A stretch of 64,000 bases of DNA from Mucilaginibacter roseus (GCF_021215455.1 NZ_JAJPWV010000002.1:310001-374000); one strand, 5' to 3'. Shown: positions 32,580 to 41,945, counted from the first letter of the stretch. Notes: a model not told the origin generated them from the letters alone. Translations and numbers: made by a program.

Positions 32580-35519
32580 ATGCAAGGTAAAGGGATCATC
32601 AAATTTTTTGCAATAGTACTGGCACTGATCAGTTTCTATTACTTTTCACTAACACTGGTTGCACAGAAGGTTGAGGGCGACGCAAAGGAATACGCTAAAG
32701 GCAACGCTGATAAAGAAAAAGCCTACCTCGACTCGATTGAAATGGAACCGGTTTATCCGCTGTTCAACCACACATACCAGTATTGCAAAGCCCATGAGTT
32801 GGCGCTTGGCTTGGACCTTAAAGGCGGTATGAATGTTACCATGCAGGTTTCGTTACGCGAGCTTGTTAAAAAGTTGGGCAACAACAATCCTGACCCTGCA
32901 TTCAATCAGGCTTTAACAAATGCCGAAAAAGCACAGGTAAACAGCCAGAAAGATTACATTACCCTTTTTGTTGAAGAGTATGAAAAATTGAACCCAAGCG
33001 GCAAGCTTGCTACTATCTTCTCTACACAAGATAACCAGGCTAACCTTAAATTTAACGCAAGCAACGATCAGGTAAAATCGTATTTACAAGATCAGGCTAA
33101 CGCTGCCGTTAAGCAATCATACACGGTATTAAACACCCGTATTGATCAGTTTGGCGTTGCGCAGCCTAACATTCAGCTACAACAAGGTACTAACCGTATC
33201 CTGATCGAGTTACCTGGTGTTAAGGATCCGGAGCGTGTGCGCAAGCTTTTACAGGGTACTGCTAAATTGGAGTTCTACAAAACTTTCGATAACCAGGAGA
33301 TATTACCTATCCTGAGCAATATTGACAAACTAATTGCTGCCAAAAACAAAACAGCAACTAAAACTGCCGATACAACTAAAGTAGCGACAACTGCAAAAGA
33401 CACATCTGCAAAGGGCGATGCCTCTTTATTAGGCAAACTTGGTAAAGGTGCCGGCAAAGACAGCGCAGCTAATAATAGCCAATTAAAACAGCAAGCCGCC
33501 AGTCCACTATTCGCTATCTTATCTCCAATGTACTCTCAGGGACAAGCGTTCCCTGGCCCTGCGGTTGGTATTGCCAAACTACAGGATACTGCCAAAGTGA
33601 ACGATATGCTGAGAACCGCTGAAGCAAAAAGCGTAACCCCTAACAATATAAAATTTCTGTGGGACGTAAAACCACGTACCGATACTAAAGAAAAAGCATT
33701 CACACTTTACGCCATCAAATTATCGGGTGCTGAAAACGGCCCTGTTTTAACCGGTGACGTAATTACTGACGCGAAAGCCGACGTTGACGAGAAAGGCCGC
33801 CCGGATGTTCAGATGATCATGAACTCAAGCGGTGCTCAAGCCTGGAAAAACATTACTGCCGAAGCTGCACCATCAAAAGCAGCTATAGCCATTGTATTGG
33901 ATGATAACGTTTACTCTGCGCCTAACGTGCAGAACGAGATATCAGGTGGTGTATCATCAATCTCAGGTAACTTTACCCAGGAAGATACAAAAGACTTAGC
34001 CAACGTATTAAAGGCTGGCCGTTTGCCTGCGCCTGCCCGCATTGTTAACGATGCCGTGGTTGGTCCGTCATTAGGTCAGGAGGCTATCAGCGCCGGCTTA
34101 CTATCATGTGTACTTGGTTTCGTAGTGGTACTGGTGTTCATGGTAGTTTACTACAACCGCGCAGGTAGCGTGGCAGTAGTTGCTGTATTAATCAACGTAG
34201 TGTTCCTGATGGGTGTACTCATCAGCATGGGCGCAGTGTTAACCCTGCCTGGTATCGCCGGTATCGTGCTAACCCTGGGTATAGCGGTTGATGCCAACGT
34301 ACTGGTTTATGAACGCGTTCGTGAGGAGATGGCGGAAGGCAAATCGCTAAAACAAGCTATCAGCGATGGTTTCAAACATGCCTTGTCATCAATCCTTGAT
34401 GCTAACATCAGTACCTTCTTAACGGCTTTCATCCTGCTGATCTTCGGTTCAGGCCCTATCAAAGGTTTCGCCAGCACGTTGATGATCGGTATCGTAACTT
34501 CATTATTCTGTTCATTATTGATCTCGAGGTTAATATTTGAATGGATGCTTGAAAAAGGCTGGGATATTAAGTTTTCGCACGCCTGGAGCTCGCATACTTT
34601 TAAAAATGCCAACTACGCGTTCGTTAAAAACCGATTCAAATTCTATGCTTTTTCAGGTCTGTTCATTGCTGCCGGTATTGTTTCAATCGTAACGCGTGGC
34701 TTTAACTACGGTGTGGATTTCCAGGGTGGTCATAACTACATCGTTCAGTTTAAGGATTCTAAAATTGATGCTGAGCAAACCCGTGAGGCGGTTACCAAAT
34801 ACCTGGGTGTTGGTAAGGCAGAGGTTAAAACCTTTGGTGAAGACAAACTGAGCATCACTACCAACTACCTGCTTGAAGATAAATCAGAAGACGCGGATGC
34901 TAAAGTAGAAAGCGCTTTAGTAAAAGGCTTGAAAGAGGTATCGCCTAACTATTCAATAGTTGGCCGTACTAAAGTTGACCCTACCATCTCAAATGACCTG
35001 AAAACTTCAGCGAGCTTAACCGTTGTATTCGCTATATTGGTTATTGCGGCATACATCCTGTTAAGGTTCCGTAAATGGCAATACAGCTTGGGTGCATTGG
35101 TTGCAACCGTACACGATGCCTTACTGGTAATGTCATTCTTCTCGCTGTTTAAGGATGCGCTTCCGTTCTCGCTTGATATTGACCAGGCGTTTATCGCTGC
35201 AATATTAACGGTAATTGGTTACTCTATTAACGATACCGTGGTTGTATTTGACCGTATCCGCGAGTACCTTAAATTCCATAACAACAAGGGCGAGGCTACT
35301 GAAGTGGTTATTAACAACGCGATAAACAGCACGTTAAGCCGTACCATAATTACTTCACTTACGGTACTGTTTGTATTGATCGTATTGTTTATCTTTGGCG
35401 GCGACGTAATCAGAGGGTTCTCTTTCGCCCTGCTTATCGGTATCACTTTTGGTACATACTCGTCCATCTGTGTGGCAACACCGGTAATCATTGACTTTGG
35501 GAAAAAAGGTCTTAAATAA
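32580..35519 (+). CDS. secDF: Protein translocase SecDF, single-chain
   Basis: 979 aa fusion of SecD and SecF, normal for Bacteroidota. Uses proton motive force to pull proteins through SecYEG from the periplasmic side. SecD part: one N-terminal membrane segment, P1 domain (GLDLKGGMNVTMQV, LPGVKDPERVRKLL), then five segments with the GIAVDANVLVYERVREE motif. SecF part from about residue 685: RGFNYGVDFQGGHNYIV and SINDTVVVFDRIREYL. A Thr/Ala/Lys/Gly-rich low-complexity insert of about 60 residues sits within the SecD periplasmic domain (about 260-310). Own promoter box and strong terminator, so monocistronic. Confidence 0.97.
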   Translation: MQGKGIIKFFAIVLALISFYYFSLTLVAQKVEGDAKEYAKGNADKEKAYLDSIEMEPVYPLFNHTYQYCKAHELALGLDLKGGMNVTMQVSLRELVKKLGNNNPDPAFNQALTNAEKAQVNSQKDYITLFVEEYEKLNPSGKLATIFSTQDNQANLKFNASNDQVKSYLQDQANAAVKQSYTVLNTRIDQFGVAQPNIQLQQGTNRILIELPGVKDPERVRKLLQGTAKLEFYKTFDNQEILPILSNIDKLIAAKNKTATKTADTTKVATTAKDTSAKGDASLLGKLGKGAGKDSAANNSQLKQQAASPLFAILSPMYSQGQAFPGPAVGIAKLQDTAKVNDMLRTAEAKSVTPNNIKFLWDVKPRTDTKEKAFTLYAIKLSGAENGPVLTGDVITDAKADVDEKGRPDVQMIMNSSGAQAWKNITAEAAPSKAAIAIVLDDNVYSAPNVQNEISGGVSSISGNFTQEDTKDLANVLKAGRLPAPARIVNDAVVGPSLGQEAISAGLLSCVLGFVVVLVFMVVYYNRAGSVAVVAVLINVVFLMGVLISMGAVLTLPGIAGIVLTLGIAVDANVLVYERVREEMAEGKSLKQAISDGFKHALSSILDANISTFLTAFILLIFGSGPIKGFASTLMIGIVTSLFCSLLISRLIFEWMLEKGWDIKFSHAWSSHTFKNANYAFVKNRFKFYAFSGLFIAAGIVSIVTRGFNYGVDFQGGHNYIVQFKDSKIDAEQTREAVTKYLGVGKAEVKTFGEDKLSITTNYLLEDKSEDADAKVESALVKGLKEVSPNYSIVGRTKVDPTISNDLKTSASLTVVFAILVIAAYILLRFRKWQYSLGALVATVHDALLVMSFFSLFKDALPFSLDIDQAFIAAILTVIGYSINDTVVVFDRIREYLKFHNNKGEATEVVINNAINSTLSRTIITSLTVLFVLIVLFIFGGDVIRGFSFALLIGITFGTYSSICVATPVIIDFGKKGLK

Positions 35520-35537
35520 AATAATGTAAAATTTAAG

Positions 35538-35567
35538 AAAGCCCCAAAGAACATTTGGGGCTTTTTT
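35538..35567 (+). terminator. Intrinsic terminator of secDF
   Basis: AAAGCCCCAAA (35538-35548) pairs with TTTGGGGCTTT (35554-35564) around a 5-nt loop, followed by a run of T. Confidence 0.88.
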
Positions 35568-35619
35568 GTTTTATACATACAGCAAACTATTTAATTAAAA
35601 TACATACATACCATAAAAC

Positions 35620-36933
35620 ATGGATTTCGAAAATTCTAAGTTTCCATTAGTAGTAATTGTAGGCGGGGGCTTTGGCGGCATTGAGGTAGCCAAAAAGCTA
35701 AAGAACAAGCCGGTTAACGTATTAATGCTCGATAAAAATAACTACCATGGCTTTTGGCCGCTTCTTTATCAGGTAGCCATGGGTAGTTTGGAGTGCGAAT
35801 CCATTGCCTTTTCCATCCGTAAAAAATTTGACGATCAAAAAAACTTTCGCTTCCGTATTGCCGAGGTTAAATCAATAAATAAAGAAGCCAATTATGTTGA
35901 AACCAGCATTGGCGACATCAATTACGATTACCTTGTTATAGCAACCGGCTCAACCACCAACTTTTTTGGTAACAAAGATATTGAGCGTTTTGCCATGCCG
36001 ATGAAAACCATTCCGGAGGCGCTGAACATCCGTTACCTGATACTGCAAAACCTGGAGGCTGCTGTATTGCAGCCGTCAAAGGAAGCACGTGAGCCTTACC
36101 TGAACTTTGTACTGGTAGGTGCGGGTCCAACCGGTGTGGAGCTTGCAGGATCATTAGCTGAAATACGCAACCACATCCTGACCAAGGATTACCCGGAACT
36201 GCGCAAGGAAGAGATGAAGGTTTACCTTGTTGACTTTTTGCCGAAGGTACTGGGCCCAATGTCAGAAGAAGCATCAAAAGCAGCTGAAAAAGCCTTGCGC
36301 GGCATGGGTGTAGAATTATTGTTAGGCACTAAGGTTGAAAGCTATGATGGCGAGGTGATCAACTTTGAAGGTGGCAAAAGCATCAAAACCAAGAGTGTTA
36401 TATGGTCTGCCGGGGTAATGGGCCAGGTACCGGGTGGTATTGAAAAGGAAAATGTGGTACGTGGTAACCGTATTAAAACCAACGCCATTTGCCAGATAGA
36501 GGGCAGCACCAACATATTCGCTATCGGTGACGTTGCCGCAAGCATTACTGAGGCTACACCAAACGGACATCCGGGCGTAGCACAGGTAGCCATGCAACAA
36601 GGTGTGAAGGTAGCCGAAAACATCCTGAACATTATTGAAAACAAGCCTACTGAGCCATTTAAATACTTCGACAAAGGCTCGATGGCCACCATTGGCCGTA
36701 ACAAGGCCGTTGCTGATATCGGCAAGATAAGAATGAGCGGATTTTTCGCCTGGATGACATGGATGTTCATCCACTTAATATCGCTGATGGGTGGCCGTAA
36801 CCGTTGGGTAGTGTTTATTAACTGGGTAGCCAGCTATGTAAGCTACAATGGCGGTAACAGGCTCATCATCCGTAAATTTATTAAGGAAAAAGCCGACGCG
36901 CAAAACAATGCGGTTACCAAGGCCGATCAATAA
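35620..36933 (+). CDS. ndh: Type II NADH dehydrogenase (NDH-2)
   Basis: 437 aa single-subunit flavoprotein that oxidises NADH and reduces quinone without pumping protons. FAD-binding VVIVGGGFGGIEVAKKL at 11-27, NADH-binding VLVGAGPTGVELAGSLAEI at about 162-180, the second FAD motif NIFAIGDVAA, and quinone-site AQVAMQQG. The C-terminal 60 residues contain two amphipathic or hydrophobic segments (WMTWMFIHLISLMGG, VVFINWVASYVSYNGG) for membrane attachment. No complex I genes are near. It stands alone, with a terminator after it. Confidence 0.92.
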   Translation: MDFENSKFPLVVIVGGGFGGIEVAKKLKNKPVNVLMLDKNNYHGFWPLLYQVAMGSLECESIAFSIRKKFDDQKNFRFRIAEVKSINKEANYVETSIGDINYDYLVIATGSTTNFFGNKDIERFAMPMKTIPEALNIRYLILQNLEAAVLQPSKEAREPYLNFVLVGAGPTGVELAGSLAEIRNHILTKDYPELRKEEMKVYLVDFLPKVLGPMSEEASKAAEKALRGMGVELLLGTKVESYDGEVINFEGGKSIKTKSVIWSAGVMGQVPGGIEKENVVRGNRIKTNAICQIEGSTNIFAIGDVAASITEATPNGHPGVAQVAMQQGVKVAENILNIIENKPTEPFKYFDKGSMATIGRNKAVADIGKIRMSGFFAWMTWMFIHLISLMGGRNRWVVFINWVASYVSYNGGNRLIIRKFIKEKADAQNNAVTKADQ

Positions 36934-36948
36934 TCTCCGTTATAAAAC

Positions 36949-36980
36949 AAACAAGGCTCACTTTATATTGAGCCTTGTTT
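36949..36980. terminator. Bidirectional terminator between ndh and rloB
   Basis: AAACAAGGCTCA (36949-36960) and TGAGCCTTGTTT (36969-36980) form a 12-bp perfect stem with an 8-nt loop. T-rich sequence follows on both strands, so it can serve ndh (plus) and rloB (minus), whose stop codon is part of the right arm. Confidence 0.8.
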
Positions 36981-37620
36981 ATTCAAAATGTTGTTTTAGT
37001 TCTTCAGTAAGAAAAAATAATCCCATTTCACACATCGCTTTAGTAGGATCATGACTATCGAAATTACCAAGAGCAATAGCATTTTGTAAAGCATTTTTTA
37101 TTTCCGGTTTTAATTTCAAATAAATGTCGTCATTTTGTTTGGTGAAATATTTTTGTGTCTTTTCATAGTTTTTCAAATGTTTTTTAAGCTGATTCTCCGC
37201 TTCTGAACATGTTCTGAAATATTTAGACGTTTTTTCAAAGTGCAGTAAAAACCAAAATTCGAGGCAAGGATTATTGACGATTACAACAACGTTTGGATAC
37301 TCTTCCGCAAGAACGGCTTTATAGTCATTAAAAGTGCTAATCAGTGATTTCTTCCCTTTAGGTTTTTCGCTTTCTTCCTTTACAACAGTATCAAAGTCCA
37401 CTATCCAAAATACCTTTGTAAATTCCTTTTTTGATAAATCACAAGCTAATTTGTATTGATCTTCTAAACTTTTCTTATTCGGAATTTCAGGCTTTATGCT
37501 AATTCGGATGTCACGCTCATTTCGTTTCAGCATTTGCAAGTACCAAATTTCCGTTTCACCATCTACCACGATGGCAAAGGCTGGATTTGCTTTTTGTATG
37601 ATTTTTTTTTGCTTTCTCAC
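36979..37620 (-). CDS. rloB: RloB-family TOPRIM-like protein
   Basis: 213 aa. Matches RloB features: VVDGETEIWYL with acidic E22, IVDFDT with D75/D77 (a TOPRIM-like acidic pair), and NNPCLEFWFLLHF. Probably a nuclease-like effector controlled by the ATPase encoded just upstream. Starts with GTG at 37620, overlapping the ATPase stop (GTGA), so the pair is translationally coupled. RloA/RloB were first named as genes linked to type I restriction loci in Campylobacter; no restriction genes are visible here. Composition is AT-rich (17 of 60 G/C in 37381-37440). Confidence 0.85.
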   Translation of the reverse strand: MRKQKKIIQKANPAFAIVVDGETEIWYLQMLKRNERDIRISIKPEIPNKKSLEDQYKLACDLSKKEFTKVFWIVDFDTVVKEESEKPKGKKSLISTFNDYKAVLAEEYPNVVVIVNNPCLEFWFLLHFEKTSKYFRTCSEAENQLKKHLKNYEKTQKYFTKQNDDIYLKLKPEIKNALQNAIALGNFDSHDPTKAMCEMGLFFLTEELKQHFE

Positions 37621-38915
37621 AAATTCAAATCAATATAGGTATCGCCCAAATTAGGTGAACCATTTAATTTTCCGCTTTTATAGGCATTTAAAACATTAGT
37701 TGTATTGCGTATAACCGAACTGTCAAAATCGATTAGTGAATAAAGCTCAGTAGAGCAACTTTCCTTCTTATCTGTGAACCATATTACATCGTTTCTAAAT
37801 ATGTCTTTATTATCCAAAATTTCTCTATTGTGAGTTGTTGCAATAATCTGAGAATTCTTGGAATTCAAAAGAAAGGAAAGAAGAAAATGCATATACAAAT
37901 CAGGATGTAAAGAAGATTCCAGTTCATCGATTGGAAATGCTGTCGGTTCTTTTATCAATAAGGCTAATAAACCAGCAAAACCATAATAGCGTCTTGTTCC
38001 CTGTGATTCCAATTCTACTGGCAATGTATATTTAACATTATCAACTGTATGCTCAAATTCGAGGCTTGTAGTAGTAAGTTTACCTTTTTCTTCTAACTCC
38101 TTAATTCTTTCGCTGGGCGCTTTAACTTGTTTTTTCAAAAATTCTATAAAGTCATCCGGGATTTCTTTTTCTTCTTCTTGAATAACAATGTCTGATATAT
38201 TAAAATCAGCTTTTTTCAATATATTAACTACGTCTGATTTGGATATATCCTTATCACTTATCCTTGATGTTACAAACTCTTCTAATATGGTTCTGGTGTA
38301 GATAAGAGGATGCAAATAACCGCCAAACCAATCGACCACTTCTTGCAGCTCTTTGAGGTCAATATTTGTTTTTAAGTATCCCCCCAATACTGTATTATTC
38401 CACAACGTATTTGATTCAAGTGTTTTTTCGAAAATCCTATCTGACACAACCTTATTACCTAAGGTTATTTCGGTAAATTGATTCGATAAGTTCGTCTTTC
38501 TCTTGAAAATATTAGATTTGTTAGGTTTATAAAAGTTCAACTCTTCTGATACGATTGCCTTTTTAATAAACTTAACTTCATAAAAATACTTCACATCGTT
38601 TTGGAAAAACTCAATTGAAATAGTTGAATTTATTTTCGGTGTGTCTGGATCAAAAAGAAACGGCTCGAAGTTTAGTTCTCTATTTTTTTTACTTTCAGGA
38701 TCGATAACAATATCCCTTAAAAATTCAAGCGCTTTTAATATAGTTGTCTTCCCGGAAGCATTTGCGCCATAAATTAAAGCCAACTTTAAAATTCTTTGCT
38801 TTCCACAACGTACTACGTAGGTATCTTCGAGATGAGTAGATTTATCTGCTTCAAAGGAAAGTGTTTGCTTTTCCTTTATAGATCCGAAATTCTCAACACT
38901 AAAATTGACAATCAT
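37617..38915 (-). CDS. AAA (ABC-like) ATPase partner of RloB, RloA/AbiEii-like
   Basis: 432 aa. ABC/SMC-like ATPase of the AAA_15/AAA_21 type: N-terminal strand FSVENFGSIKEKQTLSFEA, Walker A GANASGKT at 50-57, signature-like ESQGTRR at 303-309, Walker B FPIDELESSLHP with D330/E331, and the H-loop ATTHN with H362. The middle (60-300) is a helical insertion. By analogy with ATPase/TOPRIM defence pairs such as PARIS (AriA/AriB), it may sense infection and release or activate RloB; this is inference. AT-rich (17 of 60 G/C in 38461-38520). Own promoter box at 38944-38951. Confidence 0.85.
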   Translation of the reverse strand: MIVNFSVENFGSIKEKQTLSFEADKSTHLEDTYVVRCGKQRILKLALIYGANASGKTTILKALEFLRDIVIDPESKKNRELNFEPFLFDPDTPKINSTISIEFFQNDVKYFYEVKFIKKAIVSEELNFYKPNKSNIFKRKTNLSNQFTEITLGNKVVSDRIFEKTLESNTLWNNTVLGGYLKTNIDLKELQEVVDWFGGYLHPLIYTRTILEEFVTSRISDKDISKSDVVNILKKADFNISDIVIQEEEKEIPDDFIEFLKKQVKAPSERIKELEEKGKLTTTSLEFEHTVDNVKYTLPVELESQGTRRYYGFAGLLALLIKEPTAFPIDELESSLHPDLYMHFLLSFLLNSKNSQIIATTHNREILDNKDIFRNDVIWFTDKKESCSTELYSLIDFDSSVIRNTTNVLNAYKSGKLNGSPNLGDTYIDLNL

Positions 38916-38943
38916 TTTTTACCTTTAATTTGCAACAGCCTTA

Positions 38944-38951
38944 CAAATGTA
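38944..38951 (-). promoter_or_regulatory. -7 promoter box for the ATPase-rloB operon
   Basis: Minus strand TACATTTG matches TAnnTTTG; expected start about 38937, leader about 22 nt before the ATG at 38915. No clear -33 element. Confidence 0.45.
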
Positions 38952-39007
38952 GTGATAAATTTCCCAATTTATCCTAATATTAAAGCCGTACAATATTGGA
39001 GCAGCGA

Positions 39008-39442
39008 TTACCTGCTGCCCTTAAATACCATTTTATAGTGCTGTATGCCTGCTTCCTCAAACTCCGGCCCTTCGGCTACAAATCCAAATTTACCGTACAA
39101 ACCCATGGCCTGCACCTGGGCATTCAGGTAAATATAACCAGCATCAGCCGGCAGATCATCCAACACGGTTTGTACCACGGCCTGCGCTACCCCTTTGCCT
39201 CTGAATTGCTTTAACACAGCAAAACGCTCCAGTTTATAGCCGTTATCCGTTTTACGCCAGCGCGCGGCACCGGCAGGCTCACCATTAACAGTGGCTAAGA
39301 AATGTATGGAAACATCCTCATTCTCCCATTCCAATTCGGGCGGACAATTTTGCTCTACCACAAACACCTCACGCCTGATGGCAAATACCTTTTCCAGATC
39401 AGCCGGGTTACTAACCTTAGTTACTCGTATATCATTATTCAT
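39008..39442 (-). CDS. GNAT-family N-acetyltransferase (ElaA-like)
   Basis: 144 aa. GNAT fold: FAIRREVFVVEQNCPPELEW (a typical start of ElaA-like GNATs), VNGEPAGAARWR, acetyl-CoA loop LKQFRGKGVAQAVV (RxxGxG/A form), and the C-terminal LNAQVQAMGLYGKFGFV. Substrate unknown. It begins 19 nt after the Gfo/Idh gene on the same strand, so it is probably the last gene of a PPK2-Gfo/Idh-GNAT transcript. Confidence 0.88.
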   Translation of the reverse strand: MNNDIRVTKVSNPADLEKVFAIRREVFVVEQNCPPELEWENEDVSIHFLATVNGEPAGAARWRKTDNGYKLERFAVLKQFRGKGVAQAVVQTVLDDLPADAGYIYLNAQVQAMGLYGKFGFVAEGPEFEEAGIQHYKMVFKGSR

Positions 39443-39461
39443 TGTTCAGCAAAAATACAAT

Positions 39462-40439
39462 TTATGGCTTTCCTGTAAAGGCATCCATTATTTTCATCAG
39501 TGTAACCGCCTCTTCAATAGCGCAGGGATTGGGCACTTCATCGTTAAAATACCGTACAATATCAGCTATCATGGGCTGCTGTATGTGTTCGGGATGCACA
39601 AATTCTTCGGTGTTATGCTGCCTGTCGCTATGCCACTTAATATAGTTGCCAAAACAGGCAAAGGTGATGCGCCCGCGGGTGCCTACAATCTCAATACTAT
39701 CTACCTGCTCCTCATCGCCCACATTAAAACACCATGAGCCGTTAAACACGATATTGTTTTTGAACAGGATGGTACCACACACATGGTCATCGGCCGGTGA
39801 AGCGGCTGCCTGGTTAAGCGAGTACCCTGAATACGTTGCAGGTTCACCAAAGTAATACAACATCAAATCCAGCTGATGCGGCGCCAGGTCATGGAAATAG
39901 CCACCACCCGAAAGTTCAGGGTTAACGCGCCAGTTATCGGCCACCTTAGCCACCAGCACGGGTTTACGGCTTTGCCACATGCGCAATTGTACGGTGCGTA
40001 CCTCGCCTACTACGCCTTCATCCAATAACTTTTTTATACGTAAAAACAATGGCACTCGCCTGCGGTAATGCGCTACTACCAGTTTTCCATTAGCTGCTTT
40101 AACAGCATCAGCTATGGCTTCTGCTTCGGCCGCATTTAGCGTTACCGGCTTTTCCACATACAGCTTATGGCCTTTTTTAAGCGCCTCCAAAGCATAAGGC
40201 AAATGTGATGATGGTGGCGTTGCAATATAAACGGCGTTAATCTCAGGGTCATTCAAAAGCTCACCGGCATCGCTATACCATTTAGGTACGCCATGCCTGC
40301 GGGCGTAGTCTTCAGCCTTGGCAGCATCACGGCGCATCACCGCCGCCAACCTGCTGTCAGGTACTTTGTTAAACGCCGGGCCGCTCTTTTTCTCGGTTAC
40401 GTCGCCGCAACCTATAATTCCCCAAACAGTGTTTTCCAT
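39462..40439 (-). CDS. Gfo/Idh/MocA-family NAD(P)-dependent oxidoreductase
   Basis: 325 aa. Rossmann start GIIGCGDVTEKKSGPAF, the family EKP motif in LYVEKPVTLNAAEAEAI, and substrate-side H in YFHDLAPHQLDLMLYYFG. No signal peptide, so cytoplasmic, unlike many Bacteroidota relatives that carry a Tat signal. Typical substrates are sugars or inositols; the exact one is unknown. Gene order PPK2, this gene, GNAT with gaps of 46 and 19 nt suggests one operon without a clear functional theme. Confidence 0.9.
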   Translation of the reverse strand: MENTVWGIIGCGDVTEKKSGPAFNKVPDSRLAAVMRRDAAKAEDYARRHGVPKWYSDAGELLNDPEINAVYIATPPSSHLPYALEALKKGHKLYVEKPVTLNAAEAEAIADAVKAANGKLVVAHYRRRVPLFLRIKKLLDEGVVGEVRTVQLRMWQSRKPVLVAKVADNWRVNPELSGGGYFHDLAPHQLDLMLYYFGEPATYSGYSLNQAAASPADDHVCGTILFKNNIVFNGSWCFNVGDEEQVDSIEIVGTRGRITFACFGNYIKWHSDRQHNTEEFVHPEHIQQPMIADIVRYFNDEVPNPCAIEEAVTLMKIMDAFTGKP

Positions 40440-40485
40440 ATATCTTCAAATATAGCACGTGCAATTTGGCAACGTGTTTACAGTA

Positions 40486-41370
40486 TCAATCTTTCTCAGC
40501 TTCTAAAACAGCTTTGGCCTTTTGCAAATTGGCGCGCTCGTCATCAGGCAGTTCCGGGTACTGTAGCTTTAGCGCGGTAAGCGTTTCAAGCACAATGGTT
40601 GATATGGCTATGCGCGTAAACCATTTTTTATCAGCCGGTAATACATACCAGGGGCACTCATCGGTAGCGGTTTCGGCTATGGCTTGTTGATAAGCTTCCA
40701 TGTAATCATCCCAGCGTTTACGCTCCTCGATGTCGCCGTAAGCAAATTTCCAGTTCTTATCGGGCTTGGCTATGCGTTTCAAAAAACGTTCTTTCTGCTC
40801 TTTTTTGGAGAGGTGCAGAAAGAACTTGATCACTATTGTACCGTTGGCGGTAAGGTGTTTTTCAAAGTGCCGGATGCTTTTATAACGTTGTTTCCAAAGC
40901 TCGTTGTCAATATCTTCTATTTTATTGATACCCGGTATCTTCTCGTTAAGCACAATTTCGGGGTGCACTTTTGATACCAGAACATTTTCATAATGTGATC
41001 GGTTATGGATGCCTATACGCCCCCGCTCGGGCAGTGCCTTGTAATGTCGCCATAAAAAATCATGATCCAACTCCTCGGCACTTGGCTGTTTAAAGCTATA
41101 TACCTGGCAGCCCTGCGGATTAAGGCCCGACATGGTGTGCGCAATAGCGCTATCTTTCCCCGCGGCATCCATCGCCTGAAAAATGATCAGCAGCGACTGG
41201 CGGTTAGTCGCGTATAACTCAGTTTGCTTGCGCGATATTTGTTCAATAAGCTCCTTTAAAATAGTCTCGGCATTAATTTTTTCATAATCGCCGGTATAAT
41301 CAGTGCTATAGTCAGCAAGTGAAAACTTACCGCCGTCCGTCACTTTAAATAATTCTGTCAGGTTTTTCAT
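40486..41370 (-). CDS. ppk2: Polyphosphate kinase 2 family protein
   Basis: 294 aa single-domain PPK2. Walker A-type loop FQAMDAAGKDSAI, the lid region RHYKALPERGRIGIHNRSHYENVLV including the Walker B-like segment, and the FFLHLSKKEQKERFLKRI motif. Uses polyphosphate to phosphorylate nucleoside mono- or diphosphates, or the reverse. Size and the RIGIHNRSHYE variant suggest a short PPK2 of class I or III; the class cannot be fixed by eye. No ppk1 or ppx gene is adjacent. Promoter side faces the DUF4268 gene divergently. Confidence 0.92.
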   Translation of the reverse strand: MKNLTELFKVTDGGKFSLADYSTDYTGDYEKINAETILKELIEQISRKQTELYATNRQSLLIIFQAMDAAGKDSAIAHTMSGLNPQGCQVYSFKQPSAEELDHDFLWRHYKALPERGRIGIHNRSHYENVLVSKVHPEIVLNEKIPGINKIEDIDNELWKQRYKSIRHFEKHLTANGTIVIKFFLHLSKKEQKERFLKRIAKPDKNWKFAYGDIEERKRWDDYMEAYQQAIAETATDECPWYVLPADKKWFTRIAISTIVLETLTALKLQYPELPDDERANLQKAKAVLEAEKD

Positions 41371-41434
41371 AGATGTATTTAAACCTTATATAATGGCGGC
41401 AAGGCATTTATGGTTTTAAATAATTGCGGCCACG

Positions 41435-41465
41435 TTTCTGCCCTTGCGTAATTACGCTACCTTTG
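41435..41465 (+). promoter_or_regulatory. Promoter of the DUF4268 gene
   Basis: TTTC (41435-41438, one change from TTTG), 19-nt spacer, TACCTTTG (41458-41465). It predicts a start at about 41471, 9 nt upstream of the TTG start codon at 41480, and excludes the farther upstream TTG at 41444. Confidence 0.55.
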
Positions 41466-41479
41466 CACTAAAAAATAAT

Positions 41480-41941
41480 TTGTACTCAAAAGATCAAGCT
41501 TCACAAATAAGGCAGGCTTTCTGGACGGCTTTTGGCCAGTATATATCGCCCCAGCCATCTGCCGACGGATTAAAAATCAACTGGATAAATTACAAAACCG
41601 GCATCAGGCATTTGTTCTTTAAAATGAGTACCGATAACCGCTCGGCAACTATCGCCGTTGAATTTTCGCATCCCGATACGGACATACGTGCGCTTTTTTA
41701 CGAACAGTTTTTAGAACTGAAAAGATTGTTTACCGACCAGATGCAGGAAGAATGGGACTGGCAGCCCGACCACATGGACCTGTATGGCAAGCATACTACC
41801 CGCATTAGCAAAACGGTGCACAACGTGAGCATCTTCCGTAAAGACGACTGGCCGGCACTCATCTCCTTCTTTAAGCCCCGCATCATTGCGCTGGATGAAT
41901 TTTGGAGCACAGCGCAGTACAGTTTCGAGATATTTAAGTAA
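41480..41941 (+). CDS. DUF4268 domain protein
   Basis: 153 aa if translation starts at TTG 41480, which reads (M)YSKDQASQIRQAFWTAFGQY, the usual N-terminus of DUF4268 proteins; an earlier in-frame TTG at 41444 overlaps the promoter. Conserved features: INWINYKTGIRHLFFKM, a run of acidic/aromatic residues EEWDWQPDHMDLYGK, and the C-terminal DFWPALI-like segment (here DDWPALISFFKPRIIALDEFW). Function unknown; some relatives are fused to nuclease-like domains. Monocistronic, divergent from ppk2. Confidence 0.78.
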   Translation: MYSKDQASQIRQAFWTAFGQYISPQPSADGLKINWINYKTGIRHLFFKMSTDNRSATIAVEFSHPDTDIRALFYEQFLELKRLFTDQMQEEWDWQPDHMDLYGKHTTRISKTVHNVSIFRKDDWPALISFFKPRIIALDEFWSTAQYSFEIFK

Positions 41942-41945
41942 GCAC

